Source of the DNA: G963923955 sp963923955
Lineage (GTDB): Bacteria; Pseudomonadota; Gammaproteobacteria; Eutrophobiales; Eutrophobiaceae
Assembly (NCBI GenBank): GCA_963923955.1
Contig: OZ000552.1
Span: 1,922,001 to 1,986,000 of the forward strand
Length of the DNA stretch: 64,000 bases
Direction: 5' to 3'
Shown here: positions 16,895 to 24,423 of the stretch, piece by piece
How the letters are laid out: every line of letters begins with the position of its first letter
Numbering within the stretch: position 1 is the first letter of the stretch
Made by a program: the position numbers and the translations under genes
The notes under the pieces: model-generated
Told to the model about the DNA's origin: nothing
Seen by the model: only the letters and a program-made list of their open reading frames with translations
Database searches by the model: none

Positions 16895-17623
16895 ATGACG
16901 ACGGCTATCATCCTAAGTGCCGGGCAGGGCAAACGCCTCCTGCCGCATACCGAGCAGCGCCCGAAATGCCTCTTGCGTGTCGGTGAGAAGACGATACTGG
17001 AATGGCAGGTCGATACCCTGTTGGCGGCCGGCATTGCTAAGATCAATATCGTAACCGGCTTTCATGCAGCGCTGATTGATGCCCTGCTTGCAGAGCGTTA
17101 TGCGGGCCGGGCGCAGCTTGGGACCATACTCAATCCCTTTTTTGATGTCTCGGATAACCTGGCCAGTTGCTGGCTGGCGCGCCATGCCATGCAGGATGAT
17201 TTTCTTCTCATCAACGGCGACACCCTGTTTGAGCAGGCGATACTGGATAAGGTCTTAGACTCAGCCAGCTGCCCCATTACCCTGACCATTGACTACAAGG
17301 ATGACTACGATGATGACGACATGAAGGTGGCGTTGGCCGGCTCTTACGTTGCACATGTCAGCAAGAGTCTATCCGCCGCGCAGACACACGCAGAGTCCAT
17401 CGGCCTGTTGTATTTTCGGGGCGATGGCCCGGCATTGTTTCGCCGCGCGCTGGAAGAGACCATCCGGCAGCCCCGGGGCTTAAAGGCCTGGTTCCTTGCT
17501 GTGATCGATGCGCTGGCCGGGAGGAAATTGGTCCGGCCCTGCTCGATCAAGGGGCTACGCTGGGCGGAGATTGATTTTATTGACGACCTGCAAGCAGCCG
17601 AGTCAATATTTACTGAGCAATAA
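16895..17623 (+). CDS. Phosphocholine/alcohol-phosphate cytidylyltransferase-like NTP transferase
   Basis: A 242-residue sugar-nucleotidyltransferase-fold protein. It begins AIILSAGQGKRLLPHT, the GxGxR nucleotide-binding loop, followed by RPKCLLRVGEKTILEWQ with the conserved lysine. NGDTLFE carries the metal-binding aspartate. Its family (LicC/phosphocholine cytidylyltransferase and inositol-phosphate cytidylyltransferase types) makes a CDP-alcohol from CTP and an alcohol phosphate. That is exactly the kind of substrate the CDP-alcohol phosphotransferase at 12144-13337 needs, so the two are likely sequential steps. It converges on the minus-strand gene ending at 17630 with only 6 bases between. 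Confidence 0.75.
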   Translation: MTTAIILSAGQGKRLLPHTEQRPKCLLRVGEKTILEWQVDTLLAAGIAKINIVTGFHAALIDALLAERYAGRAQLGTILNPFFDVSDNLASCWLARHAMQDDFLLINGDTLFEQAILDKVLDSASCPITLTIDYKDDYDDDDMKVALAGSYVAHVSKSLSAAQTHAESIGLLYFRGDGPALFRRALEETIRQPRGLKAWFLAVIDALAGRKLVRPCSIKGLRWAEIDFIDDLQAAESIFTEQ

Positions 17624-17629
17624 AATTCA

Positions 17630-18439
17630 TTACGACTCTTCTCTGGCAAGCAGCCTCTTAACAAACTCTCGATCCTCAGGCGTATCCACATCAATGCCGG
17701 CGCGCGCATAGGGCAGCAAGACTGCGGATAGATTGAGCTCTAAGCGCCGGGATAATTGGCTTAGCACCTGCGGCAGAGCAAGCCGACCCAGGACATAGGC
17801 CAGCGTTGCCGAGAAGCCCATAATGCCGGCGACCATGCGCCAGGGATGCTTGCGGCGCTGCTCTACATTTTGCCAAAAGGGCACCAGCCTGCGCCCCTCT
17901 GCGGTCATAAAGGCGAACAGGTTACAAGAACAATAGTCCCCGTCCTGCAAGCGCATCACTGTGCGCTTAACCTCGGGAAAGGCCTGCTGAATAAGCTGAT
18001 AGTCAATGATTCCAAAGCTCGCATCCGCCTCCTGCTCTGTTGATTGTTGAAGAAAATCGCGCACGATCTCTGCGTCCAACAGGGCATGGTCGGCGCTGGT
18101 CAGCAGCACCGGTGTCGCCGCATCGATCTGCATCAAGGCGGCCGCGGCGCTCCGGGCCGGCGAGTCCTGCGTAGCAATCCAGTGAATGTCATCATCAGCG
18201 ATACGTTGCGCCAATTCCGGGCAGGCCGTAAGCGCTTCTTGCGCCGGCCCGCATAGGATAATCGAGCCAATCCGGCCGCTCTCCTGCAAGGCATCCAGCA
18301 CCCGGAGGATCATCGGCCTGTTGGCGATGGGCGCAATCGCCTTGCATAGCGTGCCGGCGGCGAGCGCTACCGGATCGCTCGCCGTCCTGTCTCCAGCCAG
18401 GACAGTGGCGATGAAGCGCTGTTGTGGGTCCTCGCTCAT
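17630..18439 (-). CDS. MobA-like nucleotidyltransferase-family protein
   Basis: A 269-residue protein with a modified nucleotidyltransferase start (ATVLAGDRTAS, replacing the usual LAAGxGxR), then CKAIAPIANRPMILRVLDAL with the conserved lysine, and LLTSADHALLD in place of the usual metal-binding aspartate motif. The fold is clear. The altered glycine loop makes substrate choice uncertain. It lies 7 bases downstream of the GNAT-like gene, forming a two-gene operon convergent with the cytidylyltransferase gene. Similar proteins recur in lipid and capsule loci. Confidence 0.65.
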   Translation of the reverse strand: MSEDPQQRFIATVLAGDRTASDPVALAAGTLCKAIAPIANRPMILRVLDALQESGRIGSIILCGPAQEALTACPELAQRIADDDIHWIATQDSPARSAAAALMQIDAATPVLLTSADHALLDAEIVRDFLQQSTEQEADASFGIIDYQLIQQAFPEVKRTVMRLQDGDYCSCNLFAFMTAEGRRLVPFWQNVEQRRKHPWRMVAGIMGFSATLAYVLGRLALPQVLSQLSRRLELNLSAVLLPYARAGIDVDTPEDREFVKRLLAREES

Positions 18440-18446
18440 CGTTTAG

Positions 18447-19577
18447 TCAAAGCGACTTTTCATACAGGCGATAACGCTTATACGCCGTGCTGCCGATGCT
18501 GTCCATGATCTTTATCGTGCCACTATTATCTTCCAGCACCCAGGACAGCTCGACCTCCCTGATGCCCCGCTCCCACAGGGCGCGGCGTACCGCATCAACG
18601 AGCAGATAGATCATGGCCATGCCGAGCGGCCGGTTTTGATATTGCCGGCGCACGCCCATCAGTGGCACCCGGCCAGTCTTGATCCGTCCGCCCTTGATAT
18701 GCCGGAGCAGTTTGAACAGACCAAAGGGGAAGAGCCGACCATCCAGCTCAGGTAAAACTTCATTCACATTGGGCAGGGCAACGATGAAGGCCACCGCCTG
18801 GCCATCCAGCTCGGCGATCTGGACATAATCATCCGGCACGAGCAGGCGCAGGCTGGTACCCAACTCGGCAAATTCGGCCTGGGTAAAGGGTACAAAGCCC
18901 CAGTTCTCCGCCCAGGCCTCATTGAACAACTCACGCAGCAAGGCCATTTCATTTTTCATGTCGCGGCGGCGCAAGGTGCGCAGGCGAACCCGCCGACCAT
19001 ATCTTGTTATCAGCCTGCGCATCACTGCAGGGCGCTCAAAATCAACCTTGACCCGATAGGCAAACAGATCCTTCGCCGGCAGATAGCCTTGTGCTTCCAG
19101 ACATTGCCCATACCAGGGCCGGTGGTGCGGCATCATAAAAACGGGCGGTGTCTCAAAGCCATCAACCAAGAGACCGCATTCCTGATTGATAGAAAAGTTA
19201 AAGGGCCCGCTAATGCGCCGCGCCTGCTGCTCCAGCAGCCAGGACTCGGCGGTGTGCATCAGCGCCTTGAAGATGGCCGGCTCATGTTCCCCTTCCAGCA
19301 GGCCGAAGTGTCCGGTGTCCGGCCCGTATTGCTGCCGGTGTAAGGCATCGATCTGTGCGCTGATCCGCCCCACCGGCCTATCATTGCTATAGGCCAGCCA
19401 GGCCCGCCATTGCCCATGCTTAAAAAATGGATTTAAGGAAGAAAAGTGCAGGCGCCTCTCCAGGCGCAGGGGCGGCACCCAGGCCGGATCATCCTGGTAG
19501 ATAGACCAAGGCAGCTTGATAAAGAGCTTACGCTGCCTGGAATTACTAACCGGGCGCACACTGATATTCTCAGTCAT
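18447..19577 (-). CDS. GNAT-like N-acyltransferase-family protein
   Basis: A 376-residue protein with two acyl-CoA N-acyltransferase-like halves. The N-terminal half contains DDPAWVPPLRLERRLHFS and GRISAQID. The C-terminal half has VAFIVALPNVNEVL and ends VELSWVLEDNSGTIKIMDSIG, a pattern seen in a poorly characterised GNAT-related family often mislabelled as dATP pyrophosphohydrolase. It may move an acyl group onto an amine of a lipid or head group. First gene of an operon with the nucleotidyltransferase at 17630. It belongs to the lipid region by content. Confidence 0.6.
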   Translation of the reverse strand: MTENISVRPVSNSRQRKLFIKLPWSIYQDDPAWVPPLRLERRLHFSSLNPFFKHGQWRAWLAYSNDRPVGRISAQIDALHRQQYGPDTGHFGLLEGEHEPAIFKALMHTAESWLLEQQARRISGPFNFSINQECGLLVDGFETPPVFMMPHHRPWYGQCLEAQGYLPAKDLFAYRVKVDFERPAVMRRLITRYGRRVRLRTLRRRDMKNEMALLRELFNEAWAENWGFVPFTQAEFAELGTSLRLLVPDDYVQIAELDGQAVAFIVALPNVNEVLPELDGRLFPFGLFKLLRHIKGGRIKTGRVPLMGVRRQYQNRPLGMAMIYLLVDAVRRALWERGIREVELSWVLEDNSGTIKIMDSIGSTAYKRYRLYEKSL

Positions 19578-19678
19578 GTGCTTATCTTAGCCCCTGCCCG
19601 CGATACAAATCAACAGCATAAGATACAAATCCTTACAAAAGGGGTGATTGGGCCTAAGCCTGTGCGCTCGATTCGGCC

Positions 19679-21586
19679 TTAGCTTTCTTTCTCTGCCGAT
19701 AGCGCAAGCAGGATGGTATTCAAGCGATGAACGAATCCGGCCGGGTCTTCTAATTGGCCGCCTTCGCTTAACAGCGCTTGGTCAAATAATAGGTGCGTCC
19801 AGTCACCAAACTGTGCATCATCATCTTCCGCAGCGAGTTTTTCAACGATGGGATGAACAGGGTTGACCTCAAGGATGGGCCGGGCGCCGGGAATATTCTG
19901 CCCGGAGGCTTTTAATATCTGCTCCAGATGACGACCCATGTCATGCTCATCGGCCACCAGACAGGCGGGGGAGTTGGTGAGGCGATGTGTTGTACGAACC
20001 TCCTTGACCTTCTCATCTAAGACCTTCTTGATGCGCCCCATCAGCTCATCGTGTTTTTTGGCGTCCTCCTTTGTCTGTTCCTTGCCTTCCTCTCTTTCTA
20101 TTTCATCGAGAGACAGTTCTCCCTTGGTGACAGACTGAAAGGTCTTGCCCTGATATTCAGTCAGGTGCGTGGTCAGCCATTCATCAATGGGATCAGTCAA
20201 CAACAAAACCTCAATGCCTTTTTTACGAAAGATCTCCAGGTGCGGGCTGTTGCGGGCGGTGGCAAATGTCTCTGCTGTTACGTAGTAGATCGCCTTTTGT
20301 CCGGCCTGCATACGCGCAATGTAATCATCCAAAGAGACATCCTGTTCTTCCTTGTCCTCATGCGTGGATGCAAAACGAAACAGCGCGGCCAGCGCCTCGC
20401 TCTTGCCGGTCGTCTCGATCACGCCCTCTTTCAATACCCGCCCAAACTCCTTCCAGAATGCTGCGTATTTCTCCTTGTCTTTGTTGGCGATGGATGAAAG
20501 CAGAGCTAATACCTTCTTGGTGCAAGCAGAGCGAATCGAGTCAATGGTTTTATTTTGTTGCAGGATCTCCCGTGAGACATTAAGCGGCAGATCATCCGAG
20601 TCCACCACGCCTCTCACAAAACGTAAGTACGGCGGCAATAGTTGCTCGGCATCATCCATGATAAACACGCGCCGGACATATAATTTCACGCCGTGGCGCC
20701 GCCCCCGATCCCATAGATCAAAGGGGGCGTGTGCGGGAATAAAGAGCAGGCTGGAGTATTCGGATTTTCCTTCGACCTTGTTATGGATGTGCGCCATCGG
20801 CGCTTGAAAATCATGGCTCACATGCTTGTAGAACTCGTGGTATTCCTCTTCCGTGATGTCCTTCTTATTGCGTGTCCACAGGGCAGTGGCGCTGTTCACG
20901 GTCTCCTCTTCCATCGGCGCCTTGTCCTTTTCATTGCCCTCTTTGCGCATCAGGATGGGCAGGGAAATATGATCGGAATATTTGCGGATGATGGCGCGCA
21001 GGCGCAGGCCCTCCAGGAACTCTGCATTGTCATCGCGCAGGTAAAGCCTGACGCTGGTGCCGCGCTGTGGTCGCTGCACGGCTTCAATCGTGTAGTCATT
21101 CTCCCCGGTGGAACTCCAGCACACCCCTTCTGCATGAGGCAGCCCCGCCTTGCGGGTCAGCACTTCTACTTTCTTGGCAACGATGAATGAAGAATAAAAG
21201 CCGACGCCGAATTGCCCGATAAGCTGCGAGTCTTTGCTTTGATCGCCGGTTAGGGATTCGAAGAACTGTCTGGTGCCGGATCTGGCGATCGTCCCCAGCT
21301 GCTCGATCACATCATCACGCGACATGCCGATGCCATTATCAATCACGCTGATGCTCTTCTGTTCGCGGTCATACTCGACGAGAATAGTCAGCTCCGGCTC
21401 ATCTTCAAACAGGCTGTCATCTTTCAATCCCTCAAAGCGCAGCTTATCAGCTGCATCTGAGGCGTTGGAAATCAATTCGCGCAGAAATATCTCTTTATGG
21501 CTGTAGAGAGAATGAATCATCAGATGCAACAACTGCTGCACTTCGGTCTGAAAGCCCAGGGTTTCTTTATTGGCATCAACACTCAT
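19679..21586 (-). CDS. htpG: Molecular chaperone HtpG (Hsp90)
   Basis: The bacterial Hsp90 homologue, an ATP-dependent cytosolic chaperone dimer. The GHKL ATPase domain is complete: ELISNASDAADKLR, DNGIGM and GQFGVGFYSSF. The middle domain includes NVSREILQQN, and the C-terminal dimerisation domain is present. I place the start at 21586 (MSVDANKETLGF), because GAGG stands 10 bases upstream and the product of 635 residues then matches the family. An ATG 33 bases earlier (21619) lacks a good site. A CTTGAAA element upstream suggests heat-shock sigma control. Confidence 0.96.
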   Translation of the reverse strand: MSVDANKETLGFQTEVQQLLHLMIHSLYSHKEIFLRELISNASDAADKLRFEGLKDDSLFEDEPELTILVEYDREQKSISVIDNGIGMSRDDVIEQLGTIARSGTRQFFESLTGDQSKDSQLIGQFGVGFYSSFIVAKKVEVLTRKAGLPHAEGVCWSSTGENDYTIEAVQRPQRGTSVRLYLRDDNAEFLEGLRLRAIIRKYSDHISLPILMRKEGNEKDKAPMEEETVNSATALWTRNKKDITEEEYHEFYKHVSHDFQAPMAHIHNKVEGKSEYSSLLFIPAHAPFDLWDRGRRHGVKLYVRRVFIMDDAEQLLPPYLRFVRGVVDSDDLPLNVSREILQQNKTIDSIRSACTKKVLALLSSIANKDKEKYAAFWKEFGRVLKEGVIETTGKSEALAALFRFASTHEDKEEQDVSLDDYIARMQAGQKAIYYVTAETFATARNSPHLEIFRKKGIEVLLLTDPIDEWLTTHLTEYQGKTFQSVTKGELSLDEIEREEGKEQTKEDAKKHDELMGRIKKVLDEKVKEVRTTHRLTNSPACLVADEHDMGRHLEQILKASGQNIPGARPILEVNPVHPIVEKLAAEDDDAQFGDWTHLLFDQALLSEGGQLEDPAGFVHRLNTILLALSAEKES

Positions 21587-21636
21587 ACTTGCATTACCTC
21601 GCATTAGCGGTGTATTCATCGTCTTAAGCTCGCCTA

Positions 21637-21664
21637 TTTATAGCCATTGGCCGCAGATTTCAAG
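21637..21664 (-). promoter_or_regulatory. Candidate htpG promoter (sigma-32-like -35)
   Basis: On the minus strand CTTGAAA (21658-21664) is a perfect heat-shock -35 element. A TATAAA -10 (21637-21642) follows after 15 bases; the CCCCAT-type -10 of sigma-32 is only partly matched. It could serve sigma-32 or sigma-70. htpG is a classic heat-shock gene. Confidence 0.4.
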
Positions 21665-21745
21665 CCGTGTGCTTGCTTTCGTGTCTTGTTCGGAGCCATA
21701 ATCAGGGCTGGATATATTGATACTGATTTCTCTAGACTCGAACGA

Positions 21746-22321
21746 ATGTCACCCGTTGCCCAAAAGACTCACTCCGTAGCCACCTATCAGGATGTGCTCA
21801 ATGCGCCGCCGCACAAGGTGGCGGAAGTTATCTTCGGTGCCTTGCATACGCATCCACGCCCGGCCTCTCGCCATGCCTGGGCAAGTTCCATCCTGGGGGA
21901 TGAACTGGTTAGTCCCTTTGGTCGTGGCCGCGGCGGCCCGGGCGGCTGGTGGATTGTCTTTGAACCGGAACTGCATCTCGGCCAGAATATTCTCGTCCCC
22001 GACTTGGCCGGTTGGCGGCGGGAGACGATGCCGACTTATCCGGATGCGGCCTACTTCACGATTGCTCCTGATTGGGTGTGCGAGGTTCTCTCGCCCTCAA
22101 CCCGTCAGATAGACCTGACTGACAAGCGTGCTATTTATGCCCGTGAGGGCGTGTCCTGGCTATGGTTTGTCGATCCCGATGCGCGCACTTTGGAATGCTT
22201 TCAGCTTAAGGAGGGCCTATGGGTGCTGATCGCCTCCCTCGCTGGTGATGTCCAGGTCTCTGTCCCCCCCTTTGATGCGATTAGTTTCCCCTTGAGCGCC
22301 CTGTGGCCGGATACGGCATAA
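21746..22321 (+). CDS. Uma2-family (DUF820) endonuclease-like protein
   Basis: A PD-(D/E)XK-fold protein of 191 residues. The core reads LVPDLAGWRRE, then PDWVCEVLSPSTRQIDLTDKRAIYAREGVSWLWFVDP, which is characteristic of Uma2 with likely catalytic D, E and K residues. Uma2 proteins are common in cyanobacteria and other genomes, often in many copies, and their biological role is not established. I choose ATG 21746 because the longer frame from 21647 would overlap the htpG promoter. It is divergent from htpG and seems monocistronic. Confidence 0.82.
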   Translation: MSPVAQKTHSVATYQDVLNAPPHKVAEVIFGALHTHPRPASRHAWASSILGDELVSPFGRGRGGPGGWWIVFEPELHLGQNILVPDLAGWRRETMPTYPDAAYFTIAPDWVCEVLSPSTRQIDLTDKRAIYAREGVSWLWFVDPDARTLECFQLKEGLWVLIASLAGDVQVSVPPFDAISFPLSALWPDTA

Positions 22322-22412
22322 AGCGCAAAGACGGGTTCTATTGCAGGACTTCTCACAGGCTTAAGCAGCAGAGCCATTCATGCCTGAGCAGTCCAAAATC
22401 TAAGAGCGACAG

Positions 22413-22441
22413 TTGCGATTTATCTGCCGCTAGGCTATAAC
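22413..22441 (+). promoter_or_regulatory. Candidate sigma-70 promoter of the comEA-like gene
   Basis: TTGCGA (22413-22418) and TATAAC (22436-22441) are separated by 17 bases and lie 33 bases before the start codon at 22475. Confidence 0.45.
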
Positions 22442-22474
22442 CCTTGAAAAACCAAATCTAACAGGGAGATGAAC

Positions 22475-22750
22475 ATGAAAATCCTGCGGCATATACTCTT
22501 ACTTGGCTTACTATCCGCCATGCCCGGCCTGCTGCTCGCCACCGAGCCGATCAACATCAACACGGCGGATAAACAGACCTTGATGGAACTGAACGGCATC
22601 GGTGAGAAACTCGCCCAGGCCATCATTGACTACCGACAAGAGCACGGCGCCTTTGGCTCTTTGGATGAGTTGACCAAAGTAAAAGGCATCGGGCCGGTGA
22701 TCTTGGATAAGAACCGTGAACGGCTCCGCACGGCCAGTCCACCGCAGTGA
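22475..22750 (+). CDS. ComEA-family helix-hairpin-helix protein
   Basis: A 91-residue protein with a signal peptide or membrane anchor (about residues 1-23) and a ComEA-type (HhH)2 domain: ININTADKQTLMELNGIGEKLAQAIIDYR, then KVKGIGPVILDKNRERL. ComEA binds incoming DNA in the periplasm during natural transformation; small homologues of this size are widespread in gammaproteobacteria. The ATG at 22475 is preferred over 22469, because GGGAG lies 6 bases before it and the earlier ATG would fall inside that site. Confidence 0.88.
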   Translation: MKILRHILLLGLLSAMPGLLLATEPININTADKQTLMELNGIGEKLAQAIIDYRQEHGAFGSLDELTKVKGIGPVILDKNRERLRTASPPQ

Positions 22751-23305
22751 AGCCTTAGACAAGGCCATGGCGCGCGCACTGGCGCCCATCTACACCCGCG
22801 CAGATACAGCCGGTGCCTATGCCTGGGCCAGAGCCAAGGTCAAAGAAGAGATTGACGATGGCTACCTGCGCATTGCCCGCATCAATCCCTCGCCGGATTC
22901 CTTTGCCGACTTTGGCGTATCGACGAAGGTTGGCGAGCCGTCCAGGAACGTTCGCGTGATCCCGAATGACAACCTGATCTATCGCGGGTTAAGCCGGGGG
23001 CAAACTCCGAGCAGACCATCCAGGACGCCAACCTGCTGAAGATACAGGCATGCTATTGCTTTGAAATGATCGTGCCCCTCGTTAATCGCATCATCTGGGC
23101 CATGCTGCGCTATACCCGCGGCGATGCCATGCCCACCACCTTGCCGGCGGTAAAGAGCAAGCATCGCATCGGCAGGACGGACAACGACAGCTTTAACAAG
23201 GAATGTGTCGTGAACAAAAACAAGGCAGAGAATTACTTCGGCATCCCCATCCGCGCCCAGGCCATCATTCGCATGCAGTCTGCGGCGCTACGCCCTGATC
23301 CGTAA
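22746..23305 (+). pseudogene. Broken TadE-like pilus-assembly gene
   Basis: Frame A (about 22750-22990) reads EALDKAMARALAPIYTRADT and on to NPSPDSFADFG and IPNDNLIYRG. Frame B (about 22998-23305) reads NSEQTIQDANLLKIQACYCF, EMIVPLVNRIIW and PIRAQAIIRMQSA. Together they give the periplasmic part of a TadE-like Flp-pilus minor pilin-type protein. A frameshift lies between about 22985 and 23005. The N-terminal membrane helix that TadE needs is missing, because the fragment starts at the end of the comEA-like gene. No other tad gene is in the window, so this is a remnant. Confidence 0.72.
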
Positions 23306-23612
23306 GGCTCCCTGCTGCTTGCCATACACGCAAGGGCGGAAGCACTCCGGCATGACACACCTGGAAGCGGACGGCGCACGACAACCCAACATGGACAGAA
23401 AAACCGGCAACGAAGACCAGCCTTTGTTATCAGCCGCCTGAACCTGCTCACCTGCACTTTTTGTTATACTTAAAACTACCGGACTCGCCCTCATCTATCC
23501 GGGCATTCGCAGTGGGCCTTGAGATCAGATCATGGTCATTTTATAAAAAGAGGCCACGAAAAATATCCCAAGCGCATTATCTTCTTGTAAGTTAAGAGCA
23601 ATAAACGCCTTA
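23306..23612. other. Intergenic region with no convincing gene
   Basis: About 300 bases after the tadE-like remnant. The remnant's frame stays open past its TAA to about 23475, but the composition is not clearly protein-like. The last 100 bases are AT-rich and may hold the promoter of the following methyltransferase gene. I see no RNA gene or clear terminator. Confidence 0.4.
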
Positions 23613-24255
23613 ATGAAGAATTTTTTGAAACGAGTCAAGTTCGGCTCATCTGCCCGGTATTGGGAACGCCGGTATAGAAAAAACCGCAATTCCGGCGCCG
23701 GGTCCTACGGGCGTCTGGCACGTTTCAAGGCCGACATCATCAACAAGCTGGTAGCCGAGAAATCTATCCAATCGGTTATTGAATTTGGCTGCGGCGACGG
23801 CAATCAGCTTGGACTGGCCGATTATCCAAGCTATCTTGGGGTTGACGTCTCGCCGACCATTATCGAAAAAACCAGCGCCAAATTCGCCGCTGATGCAACA
23901 AAAAAATTTGTCAGCCTGGCTGATTATGCGGGGGGAGGGGGGGACCGCCGAGCTGGCATTGTCGCTGGATTTGATCTACCACCTTGTTGAGGATGAGGTG
24001 TTTCACGCGCACATGGAAAATATCTTCGATGCGGCGACCCGCATGGTGGTCGTTTATTCATCGAATGATAGATACATTGAGGAGTCGGCCGTGCATGTAC
24101 GCCACCGTGTGTTCACCGACTGGGTGAGCGCACAGCGCCCGCGGTGGACGCAGACCGGGTTCGTGAAAAATAAATATCCACGCGCCATCAACGGCGACCG
24201 GCAAAATGATGACGGTGAGACATCATTTGCCGACTTCTTTATCTTCGAGTCTTAG
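23613..24255 (+). pseudogene. SAM-dependent methyltransferase frameshifted at a G-tract
   Basis: Residues from 23613 give RYWERRYRKNRNSGAGSYG, then VIEFGCGDGNQLGLADY (motif I) and LGVDVSPTII. The frame then shifts, and from 23944 it continues TAELALSLDLIYHLVEDEVF and IFDAATRMVVVYSSN to TAG 24253-24255. The switch lies in G6-A-G7 at 23930-23943; removing a single G would restore one protein of 213 residues. The type resembles small methyltransferases in sugar/LPS loci. It may be a pseudogene, a phase-variable gene or a sequencing error. Confidence 0.75.
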
Positions 24256-24258
24256 TCG

Positions 24259-24414
24259 ATGGTAAAGAACGGGCGCTGGATCCGTACCGCCGCCAAACGA
24301 CAGGGCAAACATAACATCGCGCCCGGTACCCGCATACGGATAAAAGCCCGATCTTGGAGCCTGCCGATCGGCAAATTCTCTCTGCTACTCGCATTCATGG
24401 CCGGGCTTCATTAA
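24259..24414 (+). CDS. Doubtful 51-residue ORF
   Basis: ORF between the frameshifted methyltransferase and mutS. The product is basic in its first half and has a hydrophobic end (FSLLLAFMAGLH). No family or ribosome-binding site is recognised. It may be chance. Confidence 0.15.
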   Translation: MVKNGRWIRTAAKRQGKHNIAPGTRIRIKARSWSLPIGKFSLLLAFMAGLH

Positions 24415-24423
24415 AATTGCGCC

